Below, in pieces: positions 1 through 8,500 of a stretch of DNA of 51,670 nt. This DNA is from Flavobacterium sp. GTDB lineage: Bacteria > Bacteroidota > Bacteroidia > Flavobacteriales > Flavobacteriaceae. The notes beneath the pieces were generated by a model. It saw only the letters and a list, made by a program, of their open reading frames with translations. It searched no databases and had not been told where the DNA came from. The stretch lies in NCBI GenBank assembly GCA_030150335.1, contig JASLGC010000328.1, forward strand, positions 1 to 51,670, read 5' to 3'. Within the stretch, counting starts at the first letter, position 1, and every line of letters starts with the position of its first letter. Both the position numbers and the translations under genes were made by a program.

Positions 1-141
1 AAAGATTTAACATTGACTGTTGATGATTATATCAAGAAGATAGATTCTTTGATTGATGAGGGGCATGTTATATTTGTTGAGGCTAATCCTTTTTCTTATT
101 TAGGAAAGGAGATTACCGTACTGCATACATATCTATTGGAT
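1..141. repeat. terminal direct repeat (assembly overlap), left copy
   Basis: Bases 1-141 are identical to 51530-51670. An exact end overlap of this length is what a de Bruijn assembler leaves on a circular contig. The replicon is therefore circular or circularly permuted, with about 51,529 unique bases. Confidence 0.95.
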
Positions 142-294
142 CATTTAATAATTTCAAATAATGGAATTGAAGACCTATCTGATAGTGATAGCAAAATAGT
201 TTTCGATTATGTCGATAAGAAATATATTGAATCTGAATCTAATAGACAACAAAAGATAAGAACAACTCACTACAACTACATAAAAGATATATGA
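1..294 (+). CDS. 3' part of a gene spanning the contig join; unknown protein (144 aa in full)
   Basis: The frame is open from base 1 and continues the ORF that starts with ATG at 51389, so the joined product is 144 aa. The TTG at 13 is internal and is not the start. The N-terminus (MKTPDEILKKHY) resembles that of the gene at 11660-11896 (MRTAEEILQKWY), which suggests paralogy. No known domain was recognised. It is in the plus-strand cluster after the tRNA-like elements and overlaps the next gene by 4 nt (ATGA). Confidence 0.8.
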   Translation, partial: KDLTLTVDDYIKKIDSLIDEGHVIFVEANPFSYLGKEITVLHTYLLDHLIISNNGIEDLSDSDSKIVFDYVDKKYIESESNRQQKIRTTHYNYIKDI

Positions 295-539
295 AAACAC
301 CAAATAGATTCGAAATAGAGCTTTTTATTAGTGAATATCAAAGTCTAAGCAAAGATTTATTAGACAGTCTTTCAAAGTTTGGTTCAGATGTAATCTATAC
401 AATGAAGGAAAAAGGAGTTTCTAAAGATTTTGACTTCCCAGAAATGGCTAGAGATACTTTTATACGGAAGATTGATACATTTATTGGAGGAATTAAAGCA
501 ACAGAAGAGGCATATAATATTTTAAAAGAAAAAAAATGA
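291..539 (+). CDS. unknown small protein (82 aa)
   Basis: ATG overlaps the previous stop (ATGA), implying translational coupling. The protein is charged and probably helical, with no recognised motif. It starts MKTP like its upstream neighbour, but the similarity stops there. It overlaps the next micro-gene by 4 nt. Confidence 0.75.
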   Translation: MKTPNRFEIELFISEYQSLSKDLLDSLSKFGSDVIYTMKEKGVSKDFDFPEMARDTFIRKIDTFIGGIKATEEAYNILKEKK

Positions 540-685
540 AACACCTACTAATAATACTCATATCACTTTTAGTACTAGCGTACTTATTCGTAATCGTTAC
601 CGGAGTAGCGACATTTACGGAGTCATCATTGCTGATAATCGCAATTGTAACAACATACAATGCAACAAAAAAAGGGGCTTCATAA
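536..685 (+). CDS. micro membrane protein (49 aa)
   Basis: ATG overlaps the stop of the preceding gene (ATGA). Two hydrophobic stretches, about residues 4-24 and 31-41, are followed by a short basic tail (NATKKGAS), so a two-pass or hairpin membrane protein is likely. It is the last plus-strand gene before the convergent minus-strand head operon. Other tiny membrane genes of this type lie at 22251, 24534, 41712 and 51119. Confidence 0.65.
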   Translation: MKHLLIILISLLVLAYLFVIVTGVATFTESSLLIIAIVTTYNATKKGAS

Positions 686-695
686 AGAAACCCCT
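667..695 (-). terminator. rho-independent terminator of the packaging/portal operon
   Basis: On the minus strand AGGGG (695-691) pairs with CCCCT (677-673) and is followed by a run of T (complement of 673-667). It ends the operon whose last gene is 761-1711. It overlaps the 3' end of the convergent gene at 536-685. In the plus direction there is no T-tract. Confidence 0.75.
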
Positions 696-760
696 AAAAA
701 ACAATAATTATGAATACCTTTTGTTATTAGACACCACTAATATATAACATAATTTCGTAA

Positions 761-1711
761 TTACAAATTATTTTCAATTACTTTTTTATTTGGTCCATAC
801 CAATACATCTTTTTAGCTCTTCCCGTTTTAACATAGTCAACCAACTGAGAAGGTAAATTATTGATTAATCCTGCTTCTTTTCTTAGTGCATTTACGTTTT
901 CTTTTGTATCCTCACCACGAGCTACTAGCTTATTGTACTTATCTATATACTCACGCTTCATTAGTATAGGTGTTTTGATACAGAGGCAATTCGGATGAAA
1001 TCCCGACCACTGAAACGTATTAGGATAAACCCCTTGCATAGTAACGCAAAGCTCACATCTGGCTTTTACACCTTTTGCGCGCGTCTTACTTACTTCAATT
1101 TTATAACCTAAAACAATAGGGTTTTTATTCCAATTCTTTTGATCCGCCGTTCTATAACTTGCATTCACTTCCGTACGTACCACACGCATAGCATTTTTTA
1201 TAGGAGACTTGTATATACCTGGTGCAGGTTCTTTTGTAAATGGGTTGATTAAGGCTTCTTTAATGTCTTTTGCTATTTCATAAGCCGGCCTACCGTCTTT
1301 TATCCCATCCAATAGACCGCGTTTAATAATCTTTCTAGCTTGCTTTGTTTGTTCCCAAATCCTATCGCTTAAAGTAAGACCGCCCTTTGTCCTATTGATG
1401 AAAGTATTTAACGCGTCAATATTAGCATCGTAAATAATTCTTTTTACTCTTGGCGGCAATTCTACATTTCTAAACTTAACATCCATTAAAGCAAAGGTCA
1501 CTTTATTGCTGTCATCCCAAGCTTTAGCAATACCCGATTCAACGCGTTTAGTAACGTTGTTTCTAAAGTTCTGCATTTCCTTAGAAAGCATTTCCATTAG
1601 TAAAGCTTCTGGAATAGCACTTTCAGCTAAGGGCGCGAGTACTCCCAATACCCGCGCGTATTCCCTTATAATATACCTTTCTATTAAATTTTCTTCTTTA
1701 GTGTTGTTCAT
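761..1711 (-). CDS. phage minor head protein, MuF/SPP1 gp7-like
   Basis: A 316-aa protein with the MuF C-terminal signature: RTEVNASYR (about residues 179-187), then CELC (219-222) and HPNCLC (239-244), a probable metal site. MuF-like proteins sit inside the head at the portal and are needed for assembly or DNA delivery. The gene follows portal with a 4-nt overlap, the usual order terminase-portal-MuF. It is the last gene of the operon, before the terminator at 667-695. Confidence 0.85.
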   Translation of the reverse strand: MNNTKEENLIERYIIREYARVLGVLAPLAESAIPEALLMEMLSKEMQNFRNNVTKRVESGIAKAWDDSNKVTFALMDVKFRNVELPPRVKRIIYDANIDALNTFINRTKGGLTLSDRIWEQTKQARKIIKRGLLDGIKDGRPAYEIAKDIKEALINPFTKEPAPGIYKSPIKNAMRVVRTEVNASYRTADQKNWNKNPIVLGYKIEVSKTRAKGVKARCELCVTMQGVYPNTFQWSGFHPNCLCIKTPILMKREYIDKYNKLVARGEDTKENVNALRKEAGLINNLPSQLVDYVKTGRAKKMYWYGPNKKVIENNL

Positions 1712-3096
1712 ACCTCTTCTTCTTCCTCAGCTTGAGTAAAACTAAGTGATCCGTTTTCCTCAAGTATACGCTGGTATTCTTCCTCTCCGTTGCCTTCAAC
1801 GATTGGATTGTTCATTACAGCCGTCTGCTGAGACATCAAACCAGCTTGGTAAGCAACTGTAAGCGTGTCAACAGTAGCACGTATATCGTTAAATCTAAAA
1901 GCATCTAGCTCGAACCAAATATCGAAGCTATCAATACCTGCTAAAGAAGAGTCTATATGCTGAGCGCCTGCAATCTGTAGGTTTATATCTCGTTGGGTAA
2001 TCTCACCATAAACACCATCTATAATATCGTTAGCCCCTAGTTGAGCATCTAAAAACACTCTATCCATACCAACACCTGTAATACCACCTAAACCCTTCAT
2101 TTGCTCGAATGATATGTCAGGAGTTTGCGTACAACTAAATATAAGCTCCTTTAACGTTGTAAGCTCTAATTTAATTGCGTCTGGCGCGCTATCCCAAGAT
2201 AGATACTGTAAATCTGCTCCCTCTTCTAGCTCAAATGTCTTCCCTCTTTCTCCGCGTGTTGCAAATCCTTTTATCTCACCTGTTGCTTTTAATATTGGTG
2301 AACCGTTATAATCGATAGTGTCCGCAAAATTGCTGATAAGCGTTTCGAATCTATTGATAATAGGTTGTACATCATTCCAAATAGTTTCCTCCATTTCGTA
2401 GTATGAAATAGGAATCTTCCCAAACTCGTTTTTACCGCTAAGCTCCGAAAGCTCGTTGTTAACATATACGTTGATATACTCGTTAGTAAACACCTCTGTA
2501 ACGTTATCGTCATTTGTGTTGGTATACTTACGAATAAACATAGCCATGCTTCCAAACTCGTCGAAAACAGGAATAAGCGTGTCACCTAAGCTTGGAGCTA
2601 TAACCTTAACACGCATTCTTAGTTTAGAATTTCCGTGGTTTAATTCTCCGTACTGCTTTTTGTCAGTCTTTTCGAAGTAATACAATTTAGCTACTTGAAG
2701 ATCTCGCAATAGCTTCTTAGCGACTACAACCTCCTTGTACATAATCTTATTATCTTCACGAATCTTATTAACAAACTTATATAAACGCTCTTCTGGTGTA
2801 TCATGTTCGAAGTCAGCAACCAAACGAATATTTTTCACGTTCATAAAAGCAACCCTACGATTGACTATAATATTCTGAAAAGGAACAGGAATACGATTAA
2901 CGTCTTCTATTTTAGTTTTTGTGATTTCCTTACCTTCGTCGTCAAGTTCGCCCGTTGGTACTACTACTTTTTTATCAGGTCTATAAGCTGTTAGCATTAC
3001 ACGGTGCGTATCAACGTTTAATTGATCCTTAGCGTTGTTGTATGCAAGTTGTTGCTGTGGGTTCTGTGTTATTTCTAATGGGTTTGTATTTTCCAT
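1708..3096 (-). CDS. portal protein, SPP1-type
   Basis: A 462-aa protein following the large terminase on the same strand and preceding the MuF-like gene. The N-terminal region (VPFQNIIVNRRVAFM) and the mid-section predicting an alpha/beta stem and clip match SPP1-like portals, as does the length (usually 450-500 aa). It forms the dodecameric ring through which DNA enters the capsid. The C-terminus is acidic (a run of E). Confidence 0.85.
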   Translation of the reverse strand: MENTNPLEITQNPQQQLAYNNAKDQLNVDTHRVMLTAYRPDKKVVVPTGELDDEGKEITKTKIEDVNRIPVPFQNIIVNRRVAFMNVKNIRLVADFEHDTPEERLYKFVNKIREDNKIMYKEVVVAKKLLRDLQVAKLYYFEKTDKKQYGELNHGNSKLRMRVKVIAPSLGDTLIPVFDEFGSMAMFIRKYTNTNDDNVTEVFTNEYINVYVNNELSELSGKNEFGKIPISYYEMEETIWNDVQPIINRFETLISNFADTIDYNGSPILKATGEIKGFATRGERGKTFELEEGADLQYLSWDSAPDAIKLELTTLKELIFSCTQTPDISFEQMKGLGGITGVGMDRVFLDAQLGANDIIDGVYGEITQRDINLQIAGAQHIDSSLAGIDSFDIWFELDAFRFNDIRATVDTLTVAYQAGLMSQQTAVMNNPIVEGNGEEEYQRILEENGSLSFTQAEEEEEV

Positions 3097-3099
3097 GGG

Positions 3100-3441
3100 T
3101 TATTTAGTTATTCCGTAATTGTACTTTTTGTCTATTTGGCGAAGGAAAAACTTTGAATACTTGTTTAAGTTATCCTTAGACTCTTTACATATTCCTTGAT
3201 ACTGTGCCGTTCTGACCTTAATAAACATATCATTCGCGTTAGCAAAATAGTCTGTAAAATAAAGCCTATACCATGCTCTTATCAATGACTTTTTAATCAA
3301 GAACTCAAAAAACTCAATTAAGTATACGCCTATGTAAAGCGGTATACCAAACAAGAATACTAAAATACCATATTTTAAACTGTCCTGACTACCCGCCAAG
3401 AACGCGTTAACAATAAAATAAATGTAAATCAAATGTATCAT
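3100..3441 (-). CDS. membrane protein of unknown function (113 aa)
   Basis: Two hydrophobic segments (about residues 2-17 and 24-42) are followed by a basic, soluble C-terminal half. It lies between terminase and portal with small unknown genes. Its ATG overlaps the stop of the 32-aa gene upstream (ATGA). No family recognised. Confidence 0.7.
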   Translation of the reverse strand: MIHLIYIYFIVNAFLAGSQDSLKYGILVFLFGIPLYIGVYLIEFFEFLIKKSLIRAWYRLYFTDYFANANDMFIKVRTAQYQGICKESKDNLNKYSKFFLRQIDKKYNYGITK

Positions 3442-3536
3442 ACAAATTTTACTTTAATACTATCAAAAATAAAAGCAATAATATGCTTTCTATATGCTTT
3501 CTTTCTTTTACGTGGCAAGTCGCATTCAACTCGCAT
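3438..3536 (-). CDS. unknown micro-protein (32 aa)
   Basis: An ATG ORF fills the gap between two genes and ends in an ATGA overlap with the next start. The product is very basic (residues 9-14 are RKRKKA) with a short hydrophobic segment. Coupling and exact fit are the only support. Confidence 0.5.
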   Translation of the reverse strand: MRVECDLPRKRKKAYRKHIIAFIFDSIKVKFV

Positions 3537-3537
3537 A

Positions 3538-3744
3538 TTACCGTTTTTGCTTCTCAATAACATTTTCAATTATATAATCTATGCATTCATTTTCAGTTCT
3601 AAAATAATATATAAGCCCCGTGTCACGCCTTACCACCTTAAAGTATAATGACAAATGTACGTAATAACCTTCAAATTCATGAAGAATATTGCATTTATCG
3701 TCGGCTATATCATTAGCTAATACCTTATTATATAATTCAAGCAT
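3538..3744 (-). CDS. unknown small protein (68 aa)
   Basis: An aromatic-rich small protein between terL and the 32-aa gene. Its first base overlaps the last base of the large-terminase ORF. Tight packing supports it; no domain seen. Confidence 0.65.
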   Translation of the reverse strand: MLELYNKVLANDIADDKCNILHEFEGYYVHLSLYFKVVRRDTGLIYYFRTENECIDYIIENVIEKQKR

Positions 3745-5096
3745 TAGGCTAAATTAGCCAATAATTTTGAGTTTCCCGTTCTTTTTGGTAAATACTCGAA
3801 CCATGCACGCATCATTACTGCATCTGATAAATCGGGAGACCTTCCAAGTAGTGATTTAACAATCTCTTTTGGTACTATAGCCTTCTTGCCGTCCTTATCC
3901 ATGTTGTGTTGCTTAACTTGCTCTAGCTCTTCTATAAGCATTGTTTTGTCATCCACTCCGCAACTAGAAATATACATGTCTCCTGCGTTTATTATTTCAG
4001 ACAATTTGTAATAACATTGACTCTTAAGGTTTACGAAGTTTTCTTCTTTTAATGCTCTGCTACCGTTTAAAAAACCTCTGCATTTCAGTTGATCAACAAC
4101 ACCACCACCTACACCATCCTCGTCACAAATTACATTCTTTATATCTACTCTATGTTTTATTCTAATTTCCTTAATCTTATTAGCAACCTGCACGGTGTCT
4201 AATTTAGTGTACCTATGTATTTCAACAGCTACCCAACCGGACCAAACAATAACAATAGTGCTATCTGCTCCAAACCTGGCTATATCGGCAGTAATGTATT
4301 TAATACCTCCAACCACATGTCTATTTGTGAATATATTGTTAATAGAATCAAAATCCATTAATGCGCTTGGATCATCATCATACTCAAAGTTGCCTTCAAT
4401 AAGACGCTCGATTGTAACCCTGTCCGAAGTAGCTCTAATATCCCTTATATAATCTTCTACCTCTGGGCTTGGGTTATCTTTAGGGAGTGCCGGTATAAAA
4501 ATATGCTGATCAAGTTCTTCACCTTCCTTGTGTGGCTTATAATACCTTGTGTAAACATGGTTCTTTGCAGGGTTAAACGTTTCTAACAACTTCTTTTTTA
4601 AACCATACTTAGCATTATTCCTACGTCCTAAACGAGTAAATAAAATCTTAATAGCTTCATAGCTAGTTTCTGCACTTTCATCTACAGCTGCCCCTGTAAG
4701 CTCCAATCCTCCAAATCTAGTATATAAAGGGTCGCTCGGTTGATATGCTGTATCTATCAAGAAAATAACACTACCATTGTAAAATGTGATAGTGTTATCC
4801 TGCTGATTGTAATTGTAGTGTTCGTCCTTTTTTATTCCGCTTTCCCCAAACACTTTGAACAACGTTAACAAAGTTGTTTTCTTAAGAGTAGTTAAAGCCT
4901 TACGACCTAAACCCCAAGCTGTATCGGGATAAGCTAAGCACATTGTCGTTAGCCAATAACAAAGAAGATAACTTTTACCAGAGAATGCACCACCTCCGTA
5001 ACCTATAAAAAGCGTATCTTCATCCTGTAACCTTTCCCATGCCAGGAACTGCTTTAACGAAGGTGTAAAGTTTATGTTTATACCTGCCCCATGCAT
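3744..5096 (-). CDS. terL: terminase large subunit
   Basis: A 450-aa packaging motor. Walker A is GGAFSGKS (residues 35-42) and Walker B with catalytic Glu is AAVDES (about 136-141). The C-terminal RNase-H-like nuclease shows its acidic residues at D271 (ITADIARFG), D325/D327 (CDEDG) and D422/D425 (PDLSDA). It translocates DNA into the procapsid through the portal and cuts concatemers. The small subunit (5312-5764) is just upstream, separated by a 70-aa unknown gene whose stop touches this ATG. Confidence 0.95.
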   Translation of the reverse strand: MHGAGININFTPSLKQFLAWERLQDEDTLFIGYGGGAFSGKSYLLCYWLTTMCLAYPDTAWGLGRKALTTLKKTTLLTLFKVFGESGIKKDEHYNYNQQDNTITFYNGSVIFLIDTAYQPSDPLYTRFGGLELTGAAVDESAETSYEAIKILFTRLGRRNNAKYGLKKKLLETFNPAKNHVYTRYYKPHKEGEELDQHIFIPALPKDNPSPEVEDYIRDIRATSDRVTIERLIEGNFEYDDDPSALMDFDSINNIFTNRHVVGGIKYITADIARFGADSTIVIVWSGWVAVEIHRYTKLDTVQVANKIKEIRIKHRVDIKNVICDEDGVGGGVVDQLKCRGFLNGSRALKEENFVNLKSQCYYKLSEIINAGDMYISSCGVDDKTMLIEELEQVKQHNMDKDGKKAIVPKEIVKSLLGRSPDLSDAVMMRAWFEYLPKRTGNSKLLANLA

Positions 5097-5308
5097 TATT
5101 TACGCTTATTCATTTCGGTATTTATAAAATCAATTATTTCGCTTAAACATTTTGTATCAAATATTGTATTTGGGTAAGTATGAAAGCAATACTTTCTCCA
5201 AGGGGCATGCCATTTAATAACTCCAATTGTTTCACCTGACAAATTATTAATACAAAACCTTTTTGTTTTACCTGCGCTATATTCTTCTTTAAATACTAAA
5301 TATCCCAT
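5096..5308 (-). CDS. conserved Bacteroidetes-phage small protein (70 aa)
   Basis: The product has the pattern IGVIKWHAPWRKYCFHTYPNTIFD, here split as IGVIKWHAPW and then RKYCF...PNTIFD, which I recognise from hypothetical proteins common in phages of Bacteroidetes. Function unknown. It lies between terS and terL, overlapping the terL start by one base. Confidence 0.75.
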   Translation of the reverse strand: MGYLVFKEEYSAGKTKRFCINNLSGETIGVIKWHAPWRKYCFHTYPNTIFDTKCLSEIIDFINTEMNKRK

Positions 5309-5311
5309 GCA

Positions 5312-5764
5312 TTACTCAGGTTTAACAATATTAATAACAGGAGCTTGGAACGCTTCACCATCGTTAGTGTGGTTATGATCTTGCTTATCTCTCCATTTTT
5401 TAGGCTGTCTATTCTTTAACCAAAAGATAGCACTAGTTGGATCAGGTGGATAATGTTTGGTGTATTCTGTTTCGATGATGTTGCCCTCAAACATTTTAAT
5501 ATCAACATCTGGATGCTTGTAGCCCATAGCTCTATTATACAAAGAAGCGGCAACATTTGCATCCGCAACCTCTTTACCATTTTTTAAGGACTCCGAAAAG
5601 GAAGGATGCTCTAATTTCCAAAGGTTAATAGTAGATTCAGCTACATCAAAGAATTTAGCTAGTTCTACATCTGTATGACCAAGTAAGCAAAGTTTATACG
5701 CTTGCTCGTCGTATTCCTGTTTATATTTGGTAGGCCTACCACCTACATTAATTTCCTCTTCCAT
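5312..5764 (-). CDS. terS: terminase small subunit-like DNA-binding protein
   Basis: A 150-aa protein starting with the GRPTKY motif (residues 9-14) typical of phage small terminases. An HTH follows at about residues 30-56 (HTDVELAKFFDVAESTINLW). Family members recognise the packaging site and recruit TerL. It overlaps the upstream gene by 17 nt. Confidence 0.8.
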   Translation of the reverse strand: MEEEINVGGRPTKYKQEYDEQAYKLCLLGHTDVELAKFFDVAESTINLWKLEHPSFSESLKNGKEVADANVAASLYNRAMGYKHPDVDIKMFEGNIIETEYTKHYPPDPTSAIFWLKNRQPKKWRDKQDHNHTNDGEAFQAPVINIVKPE

Positions 5765-6161
5765 CTTTTGCCATTTTAATCATTAAATCAACATCATTTT
5801 TAAACCGTTTATTCTTGTATCGCATTAATGCTACTGTAAGGATCGTTGAAACTTGCCTTTCAGACTTTAGCCCTAAAGCTGCTTTTATACCAGACCTTAC
5901 ACCTTGTGCTAATGTTAACCCTCCTGTTAGAGTCTCAGGTGAATATAAGCCTGCTATCATACAAATAAACTTCTCCCTAAGTCTTAACTCATCCCCTGAA
6001 AAAGTATCCTTAAAACTGCTGTAAATAGCCGGTATGTCTTTCGGATTGTTTTTACTACGTTCTAAGCGCTTGGAAATATCAGTGAACAAATTAAGGTGCT
6101 CCCTTTCTAAAGTTCTAGCTATCGAAAGCGCTTTACGGTAAGATAGTCTCTTTTCCGACAT
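5748..6161 (-). CDS. unknown terminase-linked protein (137 aa)
   Basis: I chose the ATG at 6161 (MSEKRLSYRKAL) over the upstream ATG at 6191, which would give an extra 10 residues deep inside the neighbour. It overlaps the VRR-NUC gene by 29 nt and terS by 17 nt. The protein is basic and helical, without recognised motifs; the context suggests a role in packaging or terminase regulation (inference). Confidence 0.65.
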   Translation of the reverse strand: MSEKRLSYRKALSIARTLEREHLNLFTDISKRLERSKNNPKDIPAIYSSFKDTFSGDELRLREKFICMIAGLYSPETLTGGLTLAQGVRSGIKAALGLKSERQVSTILTVALMRYKNKRFKNDVDLMIKMAKDGRGN

Positions 6162-6588
6162 ATTCGTATATTTTATTTTTAAAAGTTTCAAAATCTGAAA
6201 TTACGTCAAATGTTCCTCCTTGGCTTATAACTTGCTCTCCAAATGTTATTTGCTCTTTGCTTAGCGTATCTTTCCCGACCTTGATATCAAAAGCGTGTAA
6301 ACGTCCATTGTGATACAAAGTTAAGTCTGTAACACCTTTCACTACTCCGATAGCCTTACGGCGTGACAGATGTGCGGATAGGCGTTTTTTAACTATTGCT
6401 GTTAACTTATGAGCAAGACTCTTATCATGCTTTGCTATCTGGTCCAAAAGAAACGAATCCTGTGGAACTTCGTTTGGGGTATGCCAAAGCAATTGTCTAA
6501 GGTTTGGATAATAATTCCAAAACCATAAGAAGCATTTTGATTGTAATTGATCGTGTCCCATTGATGTAAAGATACTGCTTTTTAGCAT
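6133..6588 (-). CDS. VRR-NUC domain nuclease
   Basis: A 151-aa PD-(D/E)XK nuclease of the VRR-NUC type: GVVKGVTD with the metal Asp at 88, AFDIK with D101/K103, and a downstream Q at 113 (SKEQITF). Such phage nucleases are often linked to packaging or replication modules. It is the first gene of the terminase operon, directly beside the repeat-rich region 6589-7162. ATG at 6588 is used; the Met at residue 10 is an alternative. Confidence 0.8.
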   Translation of the reverse strand: MLKSSIFTSMGHDQLQSKCFLWFWNYYPNLRQLLWHTPNEVPQDSFLLDQIAKHDKSLAHKLTAIVKKRLSAHLSRRKAIGVVKGVTDLTLYHNGRLHAFDIKVGKDTLSKEQITFGEQVISQGGTFDVISDFETFKNKIYEYVGKETILP

Positions 6589-7162
6589 GGTTTCAAAAAA
6601 AAGTTGATGACAAACCTTGACACCTTGTGACAGACCTGTTTTGTCACGATTTTAGTGGGTTTAAAGTACTTTAAAGGCGGTTTTTTAGCCAAATGACAAA
6701 ACTCACCCCTATTTTCATAACTTTTCTATAGGAGTAAACTTTTTAAAAATGTAATCATTATTATGTGTTGCTTATAACGATATATATACTTTTACTCTTC
6801 TAGATACTTTTACAATAATTATATATAAAGTTTGTCATTAGTATAAAAAAGAGTGTTTAAATAGGTTTAAAGGCATATTTTTTTGACAAAGCAGGTTTGT
6901 CAAATTTAAGGCTGTTTTGTCCATTAGTTGATAATCAAGTAGTTATAATGACAAAGTTGATAGCGAAAATAGGTGAGTTTTGTCAAAAACTTGAAAAAAG
7001 GTGAGAAATTGTTCTAGTAGCGCAATTAAGTTGCATTTACCATTTAATTATAAGTTAAGGAAAAACGCCATTTTTATGCAAACATGCATAAATTGTGAAG
7101 TAGCAAAAACAAGAAAAACTCCAAAATCGGAGTTTTCTCAAAAAAAAGTTTGTCACGAGGGG
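6589..7162. other. gene-free control region with TGACAAA repeats; candidate replication origin
   Basis: No plausible gene here. TTTGTCA or its complement occurs exactly nine times (6608, 6640, 6694, 6831, 6884, 6896, 6949, 6979, 7149), with near copies at 6618, 6628 and 6916. TGACAAAACTCACC at 6694-6707 is repeated inverted at 6972-6985, with similarity continuing about 9 nt further after a 2-nt gap. A palindrome TTTATGCA-AACA-TGCATAAA lies at 7073-7092. It separates the early operon from the packaging operon. Iterons of an origin or binding sites for a phage regulator both fit. Confidence 0.6.
7115..7136 (-). terminator. terminator at the end of the early minus-strand operon
   Basis: AAAACTCC (7115-7122) and GGAGTTTT (7129-7136) form an 8-bp stem with a 6-nt loop. 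On the minus strand the stem is followed by T-rich sequence. It lies just downstream of the last early gene (stop at 7163). Confidence 0.65.
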
Positions 7163-7708
7163 TTAATATGAAATTACTTTTTTTATGTAGTTTACGTCTC
7201 TTTCTGATGAAAAAAACGCGAAGTTTTTACCTTGCGCGAAGGTTATGTATTCTCTTTCATTTCCTATATTTTGCAAACCTTCACCTAATATAAAATAAGG
7301 TGTTCTGTAAAATACTATGGTGAATGGTTGTTTGTAGTCTACTGCGTTTGTAGCTGAACAGAACTCATCACTATAATCTAGCATCACCACGCTACCCGTT
7401 TTTAAATTATCATAGTTTATATTGTGATGCGCTTCCCATTCTTGAAACCGCTTGTAATCCTCAATAGGTATTGAAATGTACGTCGGTGAAGGGTGTAGTA
7501 GTTGTTCTAGTTGATCGAGGGTTATAAGGTCGGAGAATATAGGTTGTCTGTAAGCTTCATACCATTTTAAGCCATTACCTAAATTGTCAAGTTCTATATA
7601 CTTATTTTTAAAATTCACTTTGGAGTAAAAAGCCATCCCCTTAGTTAACTCCAAGAAACGCTCCTTATCCAAATTAGCTGTTTCTAAATAAATGTTTTTT
7701 AATTCCAT
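7163..7708 (-). CDS. unknown protein (181 aa), paralogue of 44217-44531
   Basis: The N-terminus (DKERFLELTKGMAF) and mid-section (ITLDQLEQLLH, then EDYKRFQEWE) match the island gene at 44217-44531 (DKERFKELTKGMVF, ITLDELEELLH, EDYAEWQEWK). The C-terminal third is unique. Function unknown. It is the last gene of the early operon, 4 nt after the YopX gene. Confidence 0.75.
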   Translation of the reverse strand: MELKNIYLETANLDKERFLELTKGMAFYSKVNFKNKYIELDNLGNGLKWYEAYRQPIFSDLITLDQLEQLLHPSPTYISIPIEDYKRFQEWEAHHNINYDNLKTGSVVMLDYSDEFCSATNAVDYKQPFTIVFYRTPYFILGEGLQNIGNEREYITFAQGKNFAFFSSERDVNYIKKVISY

Positions 7709-7712
7709 GCCT

Positions 7713-8078
7713 TTATTTGTTTTCGTGTATATTGCCTATTATTTCAACTGTTACGCATTCTTGAATCCAATCTGTACCATAATCCCCCTCCGTGGCTATA
7801 AAAGCGTTCTCAGAATATTCAACATTTAAAACGAAAGGATCTTTGAAGTAGTCGAATTTTCCAATTATTTTATCCCCCTCATAAATATCAACTCCGTTTT
7901 TATCTTTCAACCCTGTTAATTGCCCTACTGACTCGGGGATTACTTCTGTTGTTCGTCTAACGCCATTATCGAACCAGTCAATCAAATATTTATTATTTGG
8001 TTCTATTATTAAACTTCCAATAACAAAATCATTGGATAAACCATCAGTTCGTAGACCTCTAAATTTAATTTCTCTCAT
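7713..8078 (-). CDS. YopX family protein
   Basis: A 121-aa protein with the YopX-family signature: N-terminal REIKFRGLR, central VGQLTGLKDKNGVDIYEGD and C-terminal IGNIHEN. YopX proteins are common in phages of Firmicutes and Bacteroidetes; their role is unknown. It is in the early accessory operon. Confidence 0.9.
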   Translation of the reverse strand: MREIKFRGLRTDGLSNDFVIGSLIIEPNNKYLIDWFDNGVRRTTEVIPESVGQLTGLKDKNGVDIYEGDKIIGKFDYFKDPFVLNVEYSENAFIATEGDYGTDWIQECVTVEIIGNIHENK

Positions 8079-8080
8079 AG

Positions 8081-8500
8081 TTATAAAGTATTAATATCAA
8101 TCGCCAATCCTTTTTCGATAAGTCCGAACACGTCGAAGTGATTTTCTAGCAAAAACGGTATAACCATGTATGGCAGATGATCAACCATGCCTAACTCACA
8201 TTTTTCAAAAAAATCATCTTTGTCGAAGCAATCTGAGTCAGTAGATATGATGCTGTACCACATATATGTTATAAAGCACGAATCACCATTAAACCTCTTG
8301 GTTAAATCAGATAAGGGGCGTAGGATTGGTTTAAAATATAAGCTCCCATAAGCTCCATTTATTGTTTCTATAAATATTTGATTTCTAAACAATACTTTAT
8401 TTAATGAAAGAATTTCTAGAACATCATTACTTGTAATAATATAAACTTTCAACCCATAAGGCAAGTAAGGCGCAAGGTGTTTTAATTCTAATTTTTCCAT
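8081..8500 (-). CDS. conserved Bacteroidetes-phage protein (139 aa)
   Basis: Contains LAPYLPYGLKV near the N-terminus and LRPLSDL in the middle, a pair of motifs I recognise from hypothetical proteins widespread in Bacteroidetes phages and prophages. No function is known. It overlaps the upstream DnaA-like gene by 13 nt. Confidence 0.8.
   Translation of the reverse strand: MEKLELKHLAPYLPYGLKVYIITSNDVLEILSLNKVLFRNQIFIETINGAYGSLYFKPILRPLSDLTKRFNGDSCFITYMWYSIISTDSDCFDKDDFFEKCELGMVDHLPYMVIPFLLENHFDVFGLIEKGLAIDINTL

Noticed and set aside
686..760. Short gap between convergent operons
   Set aside because: Apart from the terminator and a weak ATTAG/CTAAT hairpin, nothing supported.
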